Part shown: one piece after another, positions 53,338 through 62,150 of the stretch
Numbering within the stretch: position 1 is the stretch's first letter
How the letters are laid out: every line of letters starts with the position of its first letter
Assembly: GCA_003315335.1 (NCBI GenBank)
Contig: QNRL01000007.1
Location: 62,001 to 126,000, forward strand
Length of the DNA stretch: 64,000 nt
Direction of reading: 5' to 3'
Source of the DNA: Pseudocitrobacter faecalis
Lineage (GTDB): Bacteria; Pseudomonadota; Gammaproteobacteria; Enterobacterales; Enterobacteriaceae
Position numbers and translations under genes: made by a program
The notes under the pieces: model-generated
The model's input: only the letters and a program-made list of their open reading frames with translations
Told to the model about the DNA's origin: nothing
Databases searched by the model: none

Positions 53338-54325
53338 GAGCAACAGCTACCTGGAACAGGCGGCGATCCTGCTGCTGTGTCTGGGTGAAGAAGCGGCGGC
53401 GACGGTGATGCAAAAACTGAGCCGCGAAGAAGTGGTGCGCCTGAGTGAAAACATGGCGCGGCTTTCCGGTGTCAAAACCAGCATGGCGCGCAAAGTGATC
53501 AACAACTTTTTTGACGAATTCCGCGAACAGAGCGGGATTAACGGCGCGTCGCGCTCAATGTTGCAGGGTATTCTCAACAAAGCCCTCGGCACTGAGATCG
53601 CCAGCAGCGTGATCAACGGCATTTATGGCGATGAGATCCGCTCGCGGATGGCGCGCCTGCAATGGGTGGAACCGCGTCAACTGGCGATGCTCATCTCCGA
53701 AGAGCATCTGCAATTGCAGGCGGTGTTCCTCGCGTTTTTGACGCCGGAAATCTCGGCGGCGGTGCTCTCGTATCTCAACGAATCGGTGCAAAACGAAATT
53801 CTCTATCGGGTGGCGAAACTCAATGACGTTAACCGCGACGTGGTGGATGAACTTGACCGCCTGATCGAACGCGGCCTGTCGGTGCTTTCGGAGCACGGAT
53901 CGAAGGTGAAAGGCATCAAACAGGCGGCGGATATCGTCAACCGCTTCCAGGGCAACCAGCAGGTGATCCTCGACCAGATGCGCGAGCGCGATGAAGACGT
54001 GCTGGAACAGTTGCAGGATGAGATGTACGACTTCTTTATCCTCAGCCGCCAGAACGAAGAGGTGCGTAGGCGTCTGCTCGACGAAGTGCCGATGGAAGAC
54101 TGGGCGGTGGCGCTGAAAGGCACCGAAGCTCTGCTGCGCCGTTCCATTTACGCGGTTATGCCAAAACGTCAGGTGCAGCAACTGGAAGCGATCACCGCGC
54201 GTCTGGGGCCGGTGCCGGTCAGCCGTATCGAACAGATCCGCCGAGAAATCATGGGCATCGCCCGTGAACTGGAAGAGGCGGGCGAAATTCAGCTACAGCT
54301 CTTTGCGGAACAGACGGCGGAGTAA
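53315..54325 (+). CDS. lfiG: Flag-2 motor switch protein LfiG (FliG family)
   Basis: A 336-residue FliG with EQAAILLLCLGEEAAATVMQKLSREEV at the start, the ARM middle (EHLQLQAVFLAFLTPEISAAVLSYL) and the charged torque helix region AVALKGTEALLRRSIYAVMPKRQVQQL. The latter contacts the stator. It sits on the MS ring formed by LfiF. Confidence 0.94.
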   Translation: MSELTINKSNSYLEQAAILLLCLGEEAAATVMQKLSREEVVRLSENMARLSGVKTSMARKVINNFFDEFREQSGINGASRSMLQGILNKALGTEIASSVINGIYGDEIRSRMARLQWVEPRQLAMLISEEHLQLQAVFLAFLTPEISAAVLSYLNESVQNEILYRVAKLNDVNRDVVDELDRLIERGLSVLSEHGSKVKGIKQAADIVNRFQGNQQVILDQMRERDEDVLEQLQDEMYDFFILSRQNEEVRRRLLDEVPMEDWAVALKGTEALLRRSIYAVMPKRQVQQLEAITARLGPVPVSRIEQIRREIMGIARELEEAGEIQLQLFAEQTAE

Positions 54326-54328
54326 CCC

Positions 54329-55039
54329 ATGACCATTGAAACACTGCGCGGACGCTATCGCCTGCATCGATTTCCGCCGCGTCAGCGGGCCGTGGCGAGT
54401 GAACCGCTGATCGCGGGGATCAGCGCCGCCGACTACCAGCGCCAGTTAAAAGACGGTTTTCAGGAAGGGCTGCAAAAAGGCTTTGAGCAGGGGATGACCG
54501 AAGGCATCGACCAGGGATTTCTTGAAGGCCATCAAAAAGGGTTTGACGATGGGCGACGCCAGGGCTACACCGAAGGCAGCCTCGCCGGGCAGCAGGAAGG
54601 GCGCAAACAGTATATCGAGGCGGCGCAACCGCTGGAAAACATCACCCGTAAAGTGAACGACTTTCTCGCCCATATCGAACGTAAACAGCGGGAAGATTTG
54701 CTGCAACTGGTGGAAAAAGTCACCCGCCAGGTGATCCGCTGTGAACTGGCGCTCCAGCCGACGCAACTGCTGGCGCTGGTGGAAGAGGCGCTGGCGGCGT
54801 TCCCGTCTATACCGGAAACCCTGCAAGTGATGATGAGTGCGGAAGAATTTAACCGCATCCGTGACGCGGTGCCGGAAAAAGTGAACGAATGGGGGCTGAT
54901 GCCTTCACTCGATTTAGCGCCGGGTGAGTGTCGGGTGATCACCGACAAATCAGAACTGGATATCGGCTGCGAGCACCGCCTTGAACAATGCATGACCGCG
55001 CTGAAAGAGACGCTAACGCCGGAGTCGCAGGGTGAGTGA
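54329..55039 (+). CDS. lfiH: Flag-2 export ATPase regulator LfiH (FliH family)
   Basis: A 236-residue FliH with a glycine-repeat helix typical of the family (QEGLQKGFEQGMTEGIDQGFLEGHQKGFDDGRRQGYTEGS, residues 48-87) and a C-terminal stalk-like domain. It binds the ATPase LfiI and carries it to the export gate. It overlaps lfiI by 8 bases. Confidence 0.92.
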   Translation: MTIETLRGRYRLHRFPPRQRAVASEPLIAGISAADYQRQLKDGFQEGLQKGFEQGMTEGIDQGFLEGHQKGFDDGRRQGYTEGSLAGQQEGRKQYIEAAQPLENITRKVNDFLAHIERKQREDLLQLVEKVTRQVIRCELALQPTQLLALVEEALAAFPSIPETLQVMMSAEEFNRIRDAVPEKVNEWGLMPSLDLAPGECRVITDKSELDIGCEHRLEQCMTALKETLTPESQGE

Positions 55040-56369
55040 TTTTTCTGCTTTCGATAACGCGCTGCGCTCGCTGGAGTCTATCCCGCTGGCCCGCGTCGCC
55101 GGGCGACTGGTGCGCCTTAACGGCATTCTGCTGGAGAGCGTCGGTTGCCCGTTAATGACCGGGCAACTGTGCCGCATCGAAAGCGCCAATCACACGCTGA
55201 TTGATGCGCAGGCCGTGGGCTTTAATCGCGACATCACCTACTTAATGCCGTTTAAACAGCCGGTCGGCCTGATGGCGGGCGCGCGCGTATTTCCGGAAGA
55301 AAAAGCCCATGACATCCTGATTGGCGAAAGCTGGTTAGGCCGCGTGGTGAACGGCCTCGGCGAACCGCTGGATGGCAAAGGGCGCTTAAATGGCAATGAC
55401 CTTCTGCCGCCGCTGCCGCCGTCGGTTAATCCCTTAACCCGCCGTTCGGTGGACGAGCCGTTAGACGTGGGCGTGAAAGCGATCAACGGCTTGCTGACCA
55501 TCGGCAAAGGCCAGCGCGTTGGGCTGATGGCGGGCAGCGGGGTGGGGAAAAGCGTGCTGCTGGGGATGATCACCCGCCAGACCAAAGCCGACATTGTGGT
55601 GGTCGGGCTGATTGGCGAACGCGGGCGCGAAGTGAAAGAGTTTATTGACCACTCGCTGGGCGAGGACGGGCTGGCAAAGTCGATTGTCGTCGTCGCACCC
55701 GCCGATGAATCACCGCTGATGCGCCTGAAAGCCACCGAACTGTGCCACTCCATCGCCGCCTGGTTTCGCGACCGTGGGCATCACGTTTTACTGCTGGTGG
55801 ATTCCCTGACCCGCTACGCAATGGCGCAGCGGGAAATCGCCCTCTCGCTCGGCGAACCGCCTGCCACCAAAGGCTATCCGCCATCGGCATTCGGCATGAT
55901 CCCCAAACTGGTCGAAAGTGCAGGCAACAGCGAAAGCGAGGGATCGATGACCGCCATCTACACCGTGCTGGCGGAAGGCGACGACCAGCAAGATCCAATA
56001 GTCGATTGCGCCCGCGCGGTGCTGGACGGGCATATCGTATTAACCCGCAAACTGGCGGAAGCGGGGCACTATCCGGCTATTGATATCGGCCAGTCGATCA
56101 GCCGCTGCATGAACCAGGTCACCAGCCCGGAACATCAGCAAGCTGCCCGCGCGATGAAGCAAAACTACGCTGCCTATATGGAGATCAAACCGCTGATCCC
56201 GCTCGGCGGCTATGTGCCAGGCGCGGATGCCAGCGTCGATAAAGCGGTAAAAATGTACCCGACCATCGAGCGATTTTTACGCCAGGAGATGCGCGAGCCC
56301 GCCTCCCTTGAACTGGTGCAAAGCCGCCTGCAAATCCTCTTTCCCGCCACTAAAAAGGCAGAACAGTAA
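55032..56369 (+). CDS. lfiI: Flag-2 export ATPase LfiI (FliI family)
   Basis: A 445-residue F1-beta-like ATPase. Walker A is GSGVGKSVLLG, GLIGERGREVKEF is the FliI-type P-loop partner region, Walker B is VLLLVDSLTRYAMAQREIALSLGEPP. It energises and orders export of flagellar subunits at the cytoplasmic face. Length fits the family. Confidence 0.95.
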   Translation: MSDFSAFDNALRSLESIPLARVAGRLVRLNGILLESVGCPLMTGQLCRIESANHTLIDAQAVGFNRDITYLMPFKQPVGLMAGARVFPEEKAHDILIGESWLGRVVNGLGEPLDGKGRLNGNDLLPPLPPSVNPLTRRSVDEPLDVGVKAINGLLTIGKGQRVGLMAGSGVGKSVLLGMITRQTKADIVVVGLIGERGREVKEFIDHSLGEDGLAKSIVVVAPADESPLMRLKATELCHSIAAWFRDRGHHVLLLVDSLTRYAMAQREIALSLGEPPATKGYPPSAFGMIPKLVESAGNSESEGSMTAIYTVLAEGDDQQDPIVDCARAVLDGHIVLTRKLAEAGHYPAIDIGQSISRCMNQVTSPEHQQAARAMKQNYAAYMEIKPLIPLGGYVPGADASVDKAVKMYPTIERFLRQEMREPASLELVQSRLQILFPATKKAEQ

Positions 56370-56371
56370 CC

Positions 56372-56806
56372 ATGCGACAAATCATCGACACGCTGGCGCA
56401 GTTGCAGCGCCTGCGGGACAAATCAGTCAAGGACAAAACCGTCGAGCTGGCAAAACAGAAACAGATCTGCGCGGGCTATGACAACAATATCAGGGCGTTA
56501 GGTTATCTGGTGGAGAAAACGTCTGCGGGCGCGACGGCATCGGTGGAGTCGCTGAAAAATGTCAGCGGCTACAAAGGCACCCTGCGCAAGGTGATCGCCT
56601 GGCAGGAGCAGGAAAAAACGCTGGCCAACATCAAAGCCACGCGAATGCAGAAAAACCTGACAGCGGCGGCGTGCGAAGAAAAAGTGGTGGCCCTGACGCT
56701 GGACGACAAACGCCGCGAACAGCAAGAAAGCGCCACGGCGAAAGCGCAAAAAGCGGTGGATGATATCGCCGTGCAGTGCTGGCTGCGGCACAAATTAGCG
56801 GAGTAG
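56372..56806 (+). CDS. lfiJ: Flag-2 export chaperone LfiJ (FliJ family)
   Basis: A 144-residue protein predicted as a long antiparallel coiled coil (KDKTVELAKQKQICAGYDNNI; WQEQEKTLANIKATRMQKNL; EQQESATAKAQKAVDDIAVQ), as in FliJ, the central stalk of the export ATPase. Sequence similarity is low, as usual for FliJ; position directly after lfiI supports the call. Two bases separate it from the cytidylyltransferase gene. Confidence 0.85.
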   Translation: MRQIIDTLAQLQRLRDKSVKDKTVELAKQKQICAGYDNNIRALGYLVEKTSAGATASVESLKNVSGYKGTLRKVIAWQEQEKTLANIKATRMQKNLTAAACEEKVVALTLDDKRREQQESATAKAQKAVDDIAVQCWLRHKLAE

Positions 56807-56808
56807 CC

Positions 56809-57213
56809 ATGAAAACGGTCATCACCTTCGGCACCTTTGATGTATTTCATGTCGGCCATCTGCGACTTTTGCAACGTGCTCGCGCGTTGGGTGAGCGGCT
56901 GCTGGTCGGCGTGTCGTCAGACGCGTTAAACATCGCCAAAAAGGGCAGAGCGCCGGTTTTCCATCAGGATGATCGCATGGCGATTATCGCCGGGCTGGCG
57001 TGTGTGGATGGCGTATTTCTGGAAGAATCACTGGAGCAAAAAGCGGAGTATCTGCGCCGCTACCGTGCGGATATTTTGGTGATGGGCGATGACTGGGCCG
57101 GAAAGTTTGACAGCTTCGCGTTTATTTGTGAGGTGATGTATTTTCCCCGTACGCCGTCGGTGTCGACGACGGGGATTATTGAGGTGATTAGGGGTAAATC
57201 AGCCACCTACTGA
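56809..57213 (+). CDS. glycerol-3-phosphate cytidylyltransferase (TagD-like)
   Basis: A 134-residue nucleotidyltransferase with the catalytic HxGH in GTFDVFHVGHLRLLQRA, VGVSSDALNIAKKGRAP, GDDWAGKFD and the second signature RTPSVSTTGIIEVI. This matches TagD/GCT, which makes CDP-glycerol from CTP and glycerol 3-phosphate. Starting at 56809 it is two bases after lfiJ, so it is transcribed with the flagellar operon. The TagF-like domain of the nearby 818-residue protein would use its product. Another polyol phosphate as substrate is possible. Confidence 0.88.
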   Translation: MKTVITFGTFDVFHVGHLRLLQRARALGERLLVGVSSDALNIAKKGRAPVFHQDDRMAIIAGLACVDGVFLEESLEQKAEYLRRYRADILVMGDDWAGKFDSFAFICEVMYFPRTPSVSTTGIIEVIRGKSATY

Positions 57214-58283
57214 TTTAATTCCCGCAGTAGTCTGGTATTGAGATACAGTTTTTCCCGGCCCACGCTCATCTCCTCCAGTACGCCAGCTTCTGTCAATTGC
57301 TTAAGATATGATGACGCTGTCTGCCGTTTGGCTATGTTACGTTCGACAAGGTTTTCTATCCGGCAGTAGGGCTGGGCAAAAAGCGCCTGAACTAACTCAT
57401 GGCTGTAGATTTTTGGCAGCTTCTCGCGGACATATTCCGTTGTTTCAGTAATCAATTGCCGAACAACTGATATCTTTGTGGTTGTCCATCGGGACGTGTT
57501 TTCAACTGCTGACAGCATAAACAAAATCCACGCCTCCCAGTCACCTTCCTCCGTCACTCTGCGCAGATGGGTGTAGTAAGCCGTGCGATTTTCAAGAATG
57601 AAACGCGACAGATACAGGATTGGCAGCGAAAGTAATTCTGTCTGGATCAGATACAAAATATTCAGGATACGGCCCGTTCGTCCGTTACCGTCCGGGAAGG
57701 GATGGATACATTCAAACTGATAGTGCGCAATGGCCATTTTTATCAACGGATCTAAATCATCATCACCATGAATAAACCGTTCCCAGTTCGCCAGTAAGTT
57801 GCGGATAGTATCTTCACCAACAGGTGGCGTGTAGACGATGTTAGTGTCCTGATCGCGTAATACGGTACCCGGTGTTTTACGGATATCGGTTTGCACAGCG
57901 CGTAACTTTGTGCAAATCGCGATTGCGGTGTTTGTACAGAGCGGCCAGGCCTCGAGATGGGTATAACCATCATTCAGTGCGGTGCGATAGCGCAACGCTT
58001 CTTTGGTTGCCGGATCGGCACCTTCTTCACGATCGGCATATTGAAACAGCCGATCGCTGGTGGTTACGATGTTTTCAATGCGTGAAGAGTCTTTCGCTTC
58101 CAGCATCGGGAGAATGTTGATGAGCAGACCTTGATCGGGGAGCAATTCGCCAGCCGTTTTCAGCTCAGCAATCGCAGCCCGCGCATTGATACACGCTTTC
58201 AGAACGCTTCGTGTTTCTATGCGTTCTAAATCTGGAGGCAAACCGGGCAGATCGTTGTAGGGGATTTCTGGGTTCCATTTCAT
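57207..58283 (-). CDS. class II Fic protein with C-terminal winged helix
   Basis: A 358-residue Fic-family enzyme. The active-site motif is HPFPDGNGRTGR (residues 194-205), complete. The inhibitory helix motif SxxxEN lies at residues 66-71 (SSRIEN), before the Fic core, which makes it class II. The C-terminal 60 residues form a winged helix (VERNIAKRQTASSYLKQLTEAGVLEEMSVGREKLYLNTR). The protein would AMPylate (or de-AMPylate) proteins and may bind DNA. It is inserted antisense inside the Flag-2 locus and overlaps the TagD-like gene end by 7 bases. Its promoter carries spaced palindromes. Confidence 0.9.
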   Translation of the reverse strand: MKWNPEIPYNDLPGLPPDLERIETRSVLKACINARAAIAELKTAGELLPDQGLLINILPMLEAKDSSRIENIVTTSDRLFQYADREEGADPATKEALRYRTALNDGYTHLEAWPLCTNTAIAICTKLRAVQTDIRKTPGTVLRDQDTNIVYTPPVGEDTIRNLLANWERFIHGDDDLDPLIKMAIAHYQFECIHPFPDGNGRTGRILNILYLIQTELLSLPILYLSRFILENRTAYYTHLRRVTEEGDWEAWILFMLSAVENTSRWTTTKISVVRQLITETTEYVREKLPKIYSHELVQALFAQPYCRIENLVERNIAKRQTASSYLKQLTEAGVLEEMSVGREKLYLNTRLLRELNQ

Positions 58284-58305
58284 ATGTTTAAAAAATCGCG
58301 TTTTA

Positions 58306-58454
58306 TCGACATATAGCCATCATATGTCGATACCATAAACATGTCACTGCAATATGTTTAAAAAAATGCGTTTTTTCGACATGTAGTCCAAACATGTCGA
58401 TGGCAAAGACAAATTTTGGCAATATGTTTAAAAAAATGCATTTTATCGACATAT
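58306..58454. promoter_or_regulatory. palindromic operators in 70-bp repeats upstream of fic
   Basis: Two perfect 9-bp inverted repeats with 7-base spacers lie at 58306-58330 (TCGACATAT/ATATGTCGA) and 58376-58400 (TCGACATGT/ACATGTCGA). A third left arm TCGACATAT lies at 58446-58454, where the glycosyltransferase gene end cuts it. The starts are exactly 70 bases apart, and each follows ATATGTTTAAAAAA and TTTT. These look like operators for a dimeric regulator, probably the Fic protein itself. Confidence 0.7.
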
Positions 58455-58457
58455 TCC

Positions 58458-60914
58458 TTACGGTTTCCGGCCCACCAACGCCTCCACAATCACCATCGCC
58501 GCCCGTTCTCCCGCCTTGCCATCCATAAATGCATCGCAATAGTGATGACGAATTTCCGCCAGCCGCGCCTGCAACGCCCCCCAGTCAAACGCCTCTGACA
58601 ACAGATAACGTAATTCCGCCATATCATGAGCCACCGGCAATATTTCGCGGATTTGCTGATCGGCGCTTTCGGGCGTGGAGTAGCTTTTCTCGCCGTCAAG
58701 CAAATCATTCATGCCCGGAAAGTCGAGCAGGATCACCCGCTTATCAGCGTGGAGAGCATCGAAAATAAAGCCGCTGTTGTCGGTCAACACGTAATCGGCT
58801 TTGTCCAGCAGCGCAAGCGTATGTTGCGCGGAATTGGTGCGCTGTTTTAAATGCCTGCGCGCCAGTGTCAGCGATGCCGCTTCTTCCGGGCGCGAGCAGG
58901 TGCCGTGGTGCAGTTTGCAAATCAGGTTCACATCACCGTTTAAGCGCCCTAATTTTTCAGCCCAATGGGGCAGGGAGCTTAATGCGCCAAACGTAGGTGC
59001 GTAGAGCACCGTAGGTTTACGCTCGTCCAGTTTGATATTTTCCGGCAACGCGCGGTCGAACGTGGCGTTATGCCAGGCATCGAAGCGCGGGTTACCAACC
59101 ACTTTCGCGCTGCCGAAATGTGCCAGCGCCCGTTGGCTGTAGTGGCTGTAACACAAAATGCGCTGATAAAAACCATTCCAGTCGGCGTGGTTCCACGTTT
59201 CTTTGGCTAAGCCGTACATGGCGCGGACATTCACGGGGGAAAGACCATTAAGCGCGGGCGTATGGTAGGGGCTGACCAGGCATTTCACTCGCTGACCGTG
59301 TGCCTGCATTTCAGATAAGCGCATTCCTTTGAGTTGCGGATCGTCGATGCTTTTTAGCGTTTCCAGCATCTCATCAAGAAACGGTTTAAACGCGCGGTCG
59401 TTAATCACCAGCGTGCAGCTCTGCCCCTGTGCCTGTAGCGCGGTGATAATCGGGCGGTACAGCGCGTAGTGGAAGGAGGTTTCCATAAAAAAGCCGATAG
59501 TGTCGGCGATGGGTAACGCGGATGGCCTGGTCGCTACAGGTAACTTATTGAAGTAGTGGCTAATGTTGTCGGTCTTTTTCCCCTCGATATCACTAAAGCC
59601 CGGTCGCTGATAACAAAGACTCGGATAACAGGCCAGCCATTTGTCGGCGCGTAGCAGCGGCTGCCAGCAGGCTTCCAGCGATTCGTCGTCTTTGCGCATC
59701 TGCTGCGCCAGTTGCGAGTAGTAGCGGCGGTTCACCAGATAAGCACACACCTTGCGGCAGTCTTGCGCGTGCACGACCCCTGGCAAACTTTTCAGCATCG
59801 TTCCCTGGGTAATCTCACCGCCTAAGATCATCACCTGCCAGGGGATTTTCGCCAGGCTCGCGAGCAGGGTATTCAGTACCTGAATATGTTTTTCCTGCTT
59901 GAGAATGACCGCATCATCTTCCAGCAACAGGTAGTTTTGCCAGCCGTGCTGTTGCGCGAGGCGTAGCGCCTGCAAGTGCGATTGAAGGCGGCCTCGTTGA
60001 CCGTTTTCATCTTCACAGGCGGCAAGGCGGGTGATCTTTTCGGGCGGAATATGCAGCCGTGCCAGTTCATCACGGATCTGCTGTAAGCGATCCGGGCGTT
60101 TATCCAGATTCACCAGAACAATCTGATCGAGAGCCTGATGGTTGATCGCCTGGTGATGGGTGGCGTTATGCAGACTCAGATAGGCATTGCGCAGCAGTGG
60201 ATCGCTGACGATATCCGTAAGCGCCGTATTTACCGGTGTGCTGGCGCTGAGGATAAAGTCTTTATCAAAGGTATTGTGGCTGTGCAAGATGCAAAGAATT
60301 GTGCGCTCGCCGGGCAGTTGCAGCGGGTTAACGCTGAAGTTATGGGTAAAACTTTTCTCTTCGCCAAGATTGCAATCATCGTCGTAACGGTGTTTTTTCA
60401 GGTAGTTACGGTGATAGCAAAAGGTGCCGTTGAGGATGTTGTGCGGGCCAAAGCTGCGGCTTTGAAAGATGCGATTGATATGGCTGTACCAGATGGGGAT
60501 CTGGTCGGAGCCGGAGATTAACGCCCGGTGTTTTTGCATCATGGTGATGGTGTACGAGATTTTATCTGCCGGGTAGTAGTCGTCATCATCCATACAAAGG
60601 ATGTATTCGCCCGTCGCCAGTTCGTTAAGCATATTGCGTTTTTTGCCCAGCGGCAGTTTTTCCGGGTGATGGATATAGCGGATGTTAAAGGCTTCCGGCG
60701 TACCATTGGTCAGGCGGTCGATGATGTGCTGGTGGCTTTGCGGGGAGTCATCGAGGATAACCAGTTCGCGGCGGTCTGCGGGGTAATCCTGATAGCGGTA
60801 CATATAAAGCAGGTACGGCAGGAATGCGCTGCGGTTCCATGTGGGCGTGACGACGCTGACGAAAGGTTTTTCGCGGTGGGTAGTGAGTGTTTTGATGATG
60901 GTCGGTGTTGGCAT
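58458..60914 (-). CDS. three-domain glycosyltransferase: GT2, GT25 and CDP-glycerol glycerophosphotransferase (TagF-like)
   Basis: An 818-residue fusion. Residues 15-235 are GT2 (VSVVTPTWNRSAFLPYL; CMDDDDYY with the metal-binding Asp). Residues 263-440 are GT25, the LPS/collagen galactosyltransferase type (IVLVNLDKRPDRL; LLLEDDAVI). Residues 480-800 are TagF/TagB-like (VGNPRFDAW; LYAPTFG; KLHHG; DYVLTDNSGFIFDALHADKRVILLDF). It has no signal peptide, so it acts in the cytoplasm or at the membrane face. With the TagD-like gene it could build a sugar-glycerol-phosphate group on the lateral flagellin. I chose the ATG at 60914; its ribosome site is weak, and the longer frame runs through a repeat. 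Confidence 0.82.
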   Translation of the reverse strand: MPTPTIIKTLTTHREKPFVSVVTPTWNRSAFLPYLLYMYRYQDYPADRRELVILDDSPQSHQHIIDRLTNGTPEAFNIRYIHHPEKLPLGKKRNMLNELATGEYILCMDDDDYYPADKISYTITMMQKHRALISGSDQIPIWYSHINRIFQSRSFGPHNILNGTFCYHRNYLKKHRYDDDCNLGEEKSFTHNFSVNPLQLPGERTILCILHSHNTFDKDFILSASTPVNTALTDIVSDPLLRNAYLSLHNATHHQAINHQALDQIVLVNLDKRPDRLQQIRDELARLHIPPEKITRLAACEDENGQRGRLQSHLQALRLAQQHGWQNYLLLEDDAVILKQEKHIQVLNTLLASLAKIPWQVMILGGEITQGTMLKSLPGVVHAQDCRKVCAYLVNRRYYSQLAQQMRKDDESLEACWQPLLRADKWLACYPSLCYQRPGFSDIEGKKTDNISHYFNKLPVATRPSALPIADTIGFFMETSFHYALYRPIITALQAQGQSCTLVINDRAFKPFLDEMLETLKSIDDPQLKGMRLSEMQAHGQRVKCLVSPYHTPALNGLSPVNVRAMYGLAKETWNHADWNGFYQRILCYSHYSQRALAHFGSAKVVGNPRFDAWHNATFDRALPENIKLDERKPTVLYAPTFGALSSLPHWAEKLGRLNGDVNLICKLHHGTCSRPEEAASLTLARRHLKQRTNSAQHTLALLDKADYVLTDNSGFIFDALHADKRVILLDFPGMNDLLDGEKSYSTPESADQQIREILPVAHDMAELRYLLSEAFDWGALQARLAEIRHHYCDAFMDGKAGERAAMVIVEALVGRKP

Positions 60915-60950
60915 GGTGTTTGGGTAAGTTAATGGGTGAATGTGATGAAT

Positions 60951-61086
60951 GTGCGCGCTGATGCCCCTCACCCTAACCCTCTCCCCAAAGGGGCGAGGGG
61001 ACCGATCGAGCATGGTGTTAGAATCGGCGCGGGTTTTCTCTCTCTCCCTGTGGGAGAGGGCCGGGGTGAGGGCATCAGCGCGCACG
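60951..61086. repeat. MITE-like long-palindrome repeat (copy 2)
   Basis: The outer ends are inverted repeats of about 22 bp: GTGCGCGCTGATGCCCCTCA at 60951 and its near-complement ending at 61086. Inside are CCCTAACCCTCTCCCC and CTCTCTCCCTGTGGGAGAGG arms as in copy 1 (29667-29770). It separates the glycosyltransferase gene from the FliB-like gene. Confidence 0.7.
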
Positions 61087-61093
61087 TTGCCCT

Positions 61094-62023
61094 TCACGTA
61101 AGCAGCGAAAACGCTGAAAGCAACGGCTCTGCGGCACATAACGACTGAATTTGTTGGCGAATCAGCAGCGCATTTTCACTGGCCCGCCAGCGTTCAAACA
61201 TGGCGAAGAGAGCGAAAATATCCTCCTGTCGCAGCGGAGAATCATCCAGCGTCCACATACTGATTAACGTGCGGAGGAGATAAAAATCGCACACCAGCGG
61301 GAAATAATCCGCCCCGCCTGCCTGCCCGATCGCCTCATGGTAAACGCGGTAGATCAGGTAATTACGCATAATCCAGGGTGAAGTGGTGAAATGCTGCTGC
61401 CAGGTCGTTTGCCACTGCGCCTGAAGCTGCTGATGTAACAGGGCTTCGCTGTTGGCGTCATGCAATGTCAGTAAAGAAACCTGCAACGGCAGCGAGGCTT
61501 TGCGCGGGCTTTCCGGCAGAATCGACCAGTCAAACGCAAAACTTCCGAGCAGTGTCACCAGTTGGCGTGCCAGTTGTGGCACAGGTGGCAGCTGGGCGAA
61601 CTGTGCCTGTAGTGTGCCTTTTTGCGCATGGTCGGCCAGCGCCTGCGGCAGCGTCGTCAATCGGGCCAGAGTATCGCCATCCTTGCCCGGCATTTTACCG
61701 GCGCGGGAGAGCAGGACCCCGACGGCATACAGTGACAATTCAGGGGGTAAATCGGCGAGCGTAAGGGCGCTCAAAATGACCTGGTTTAGTATCGCATCGC
61801 GCGCGGAAAGCTCACCGGCACTCTCTTCCATAGACCGATAGGTGAGCTGTAATTCAAACGCATTGGCGTCGTTGAGCACCGCTTCGCAGCTTTCTGGCTC
61901 TGTAAGCATCAGGCTCAGGCGAATCTCGTTTTTCCACACTTTGCGGACATACATAGGCGAACCGGGATGTTGCGCGATAAATTTGCGTACAAATTCCGGT
62001 TCGTAACATTCAATAAAACGCAT
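61094..62023 (-). CDS. Flag-2 accessory protein, FliB-like (possible flagellin lysine methylase, LafV type)
   Basis: About 309 residues. The start YEPEFVRKFIAQHPGSPMYVRK and the end PWIMRNYLIYRVYHEAIGQAGGADYFPLVCDFYLLRTLI resemble the ends of FliB, the flagellin lysine N-methylase of Salmonella, but the Cys cluster I associate with FliB is not evident. A gene called lafV is reported in Flag-2 loci between lfiJ and lfgN; this may be it. GGAAG precedes the ATG at 62023. Function is moderately supported; a structural accessory role is possible. Confidence 0.55.
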   Translation of the reverse strand: MRFIECYEPEFVRKFIAQHPGSPMYVRKVWKNEIRLSLMLTEPESCEAVLNDANAFELQLTYRSMEESAGELSARDAILNQVILSALTLADLPPELSLYAVGVLLSRAGKMPGKDGDTLARLTTLPQALADHAQKGTLQAQFAQLPPVPQLARQLVTLLGSFAFDWSILPESPRKASLPLQVSLLTLHDANSEALLHQQLQAQWQTTWQQHFTTSPWIMRNYLIYRVYHEAIGQAGGADYFPLVCDFYLLRTLISMWTLDDSPLRQEDIFALFAMFERWRASENALLIRQQIQSLCAAEPLLSAFSLLT

Positions 62024-62150
62024 AGGAGGCTTCCAGTCTTTAATACTGAACAGGAATAGCAATAAGCGTGCCGGAAAATTTTTAAATACAAAACAAAGCG
62101 TTGTTTTTCAGGCGGAAAATCCGTTTCCGCCAGGGGGGAAGGAATGGTCA

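Noticed and set aside
60915-61139. Upstream extension of the three-domain glycosyltransferase by 75 codons
   Set aside because: The extension runs through the MITE-like repeat (peptide from CCCTCACCC arms) and does not look like protein; the ATG at 60914 directly precedes the GT2 domain.
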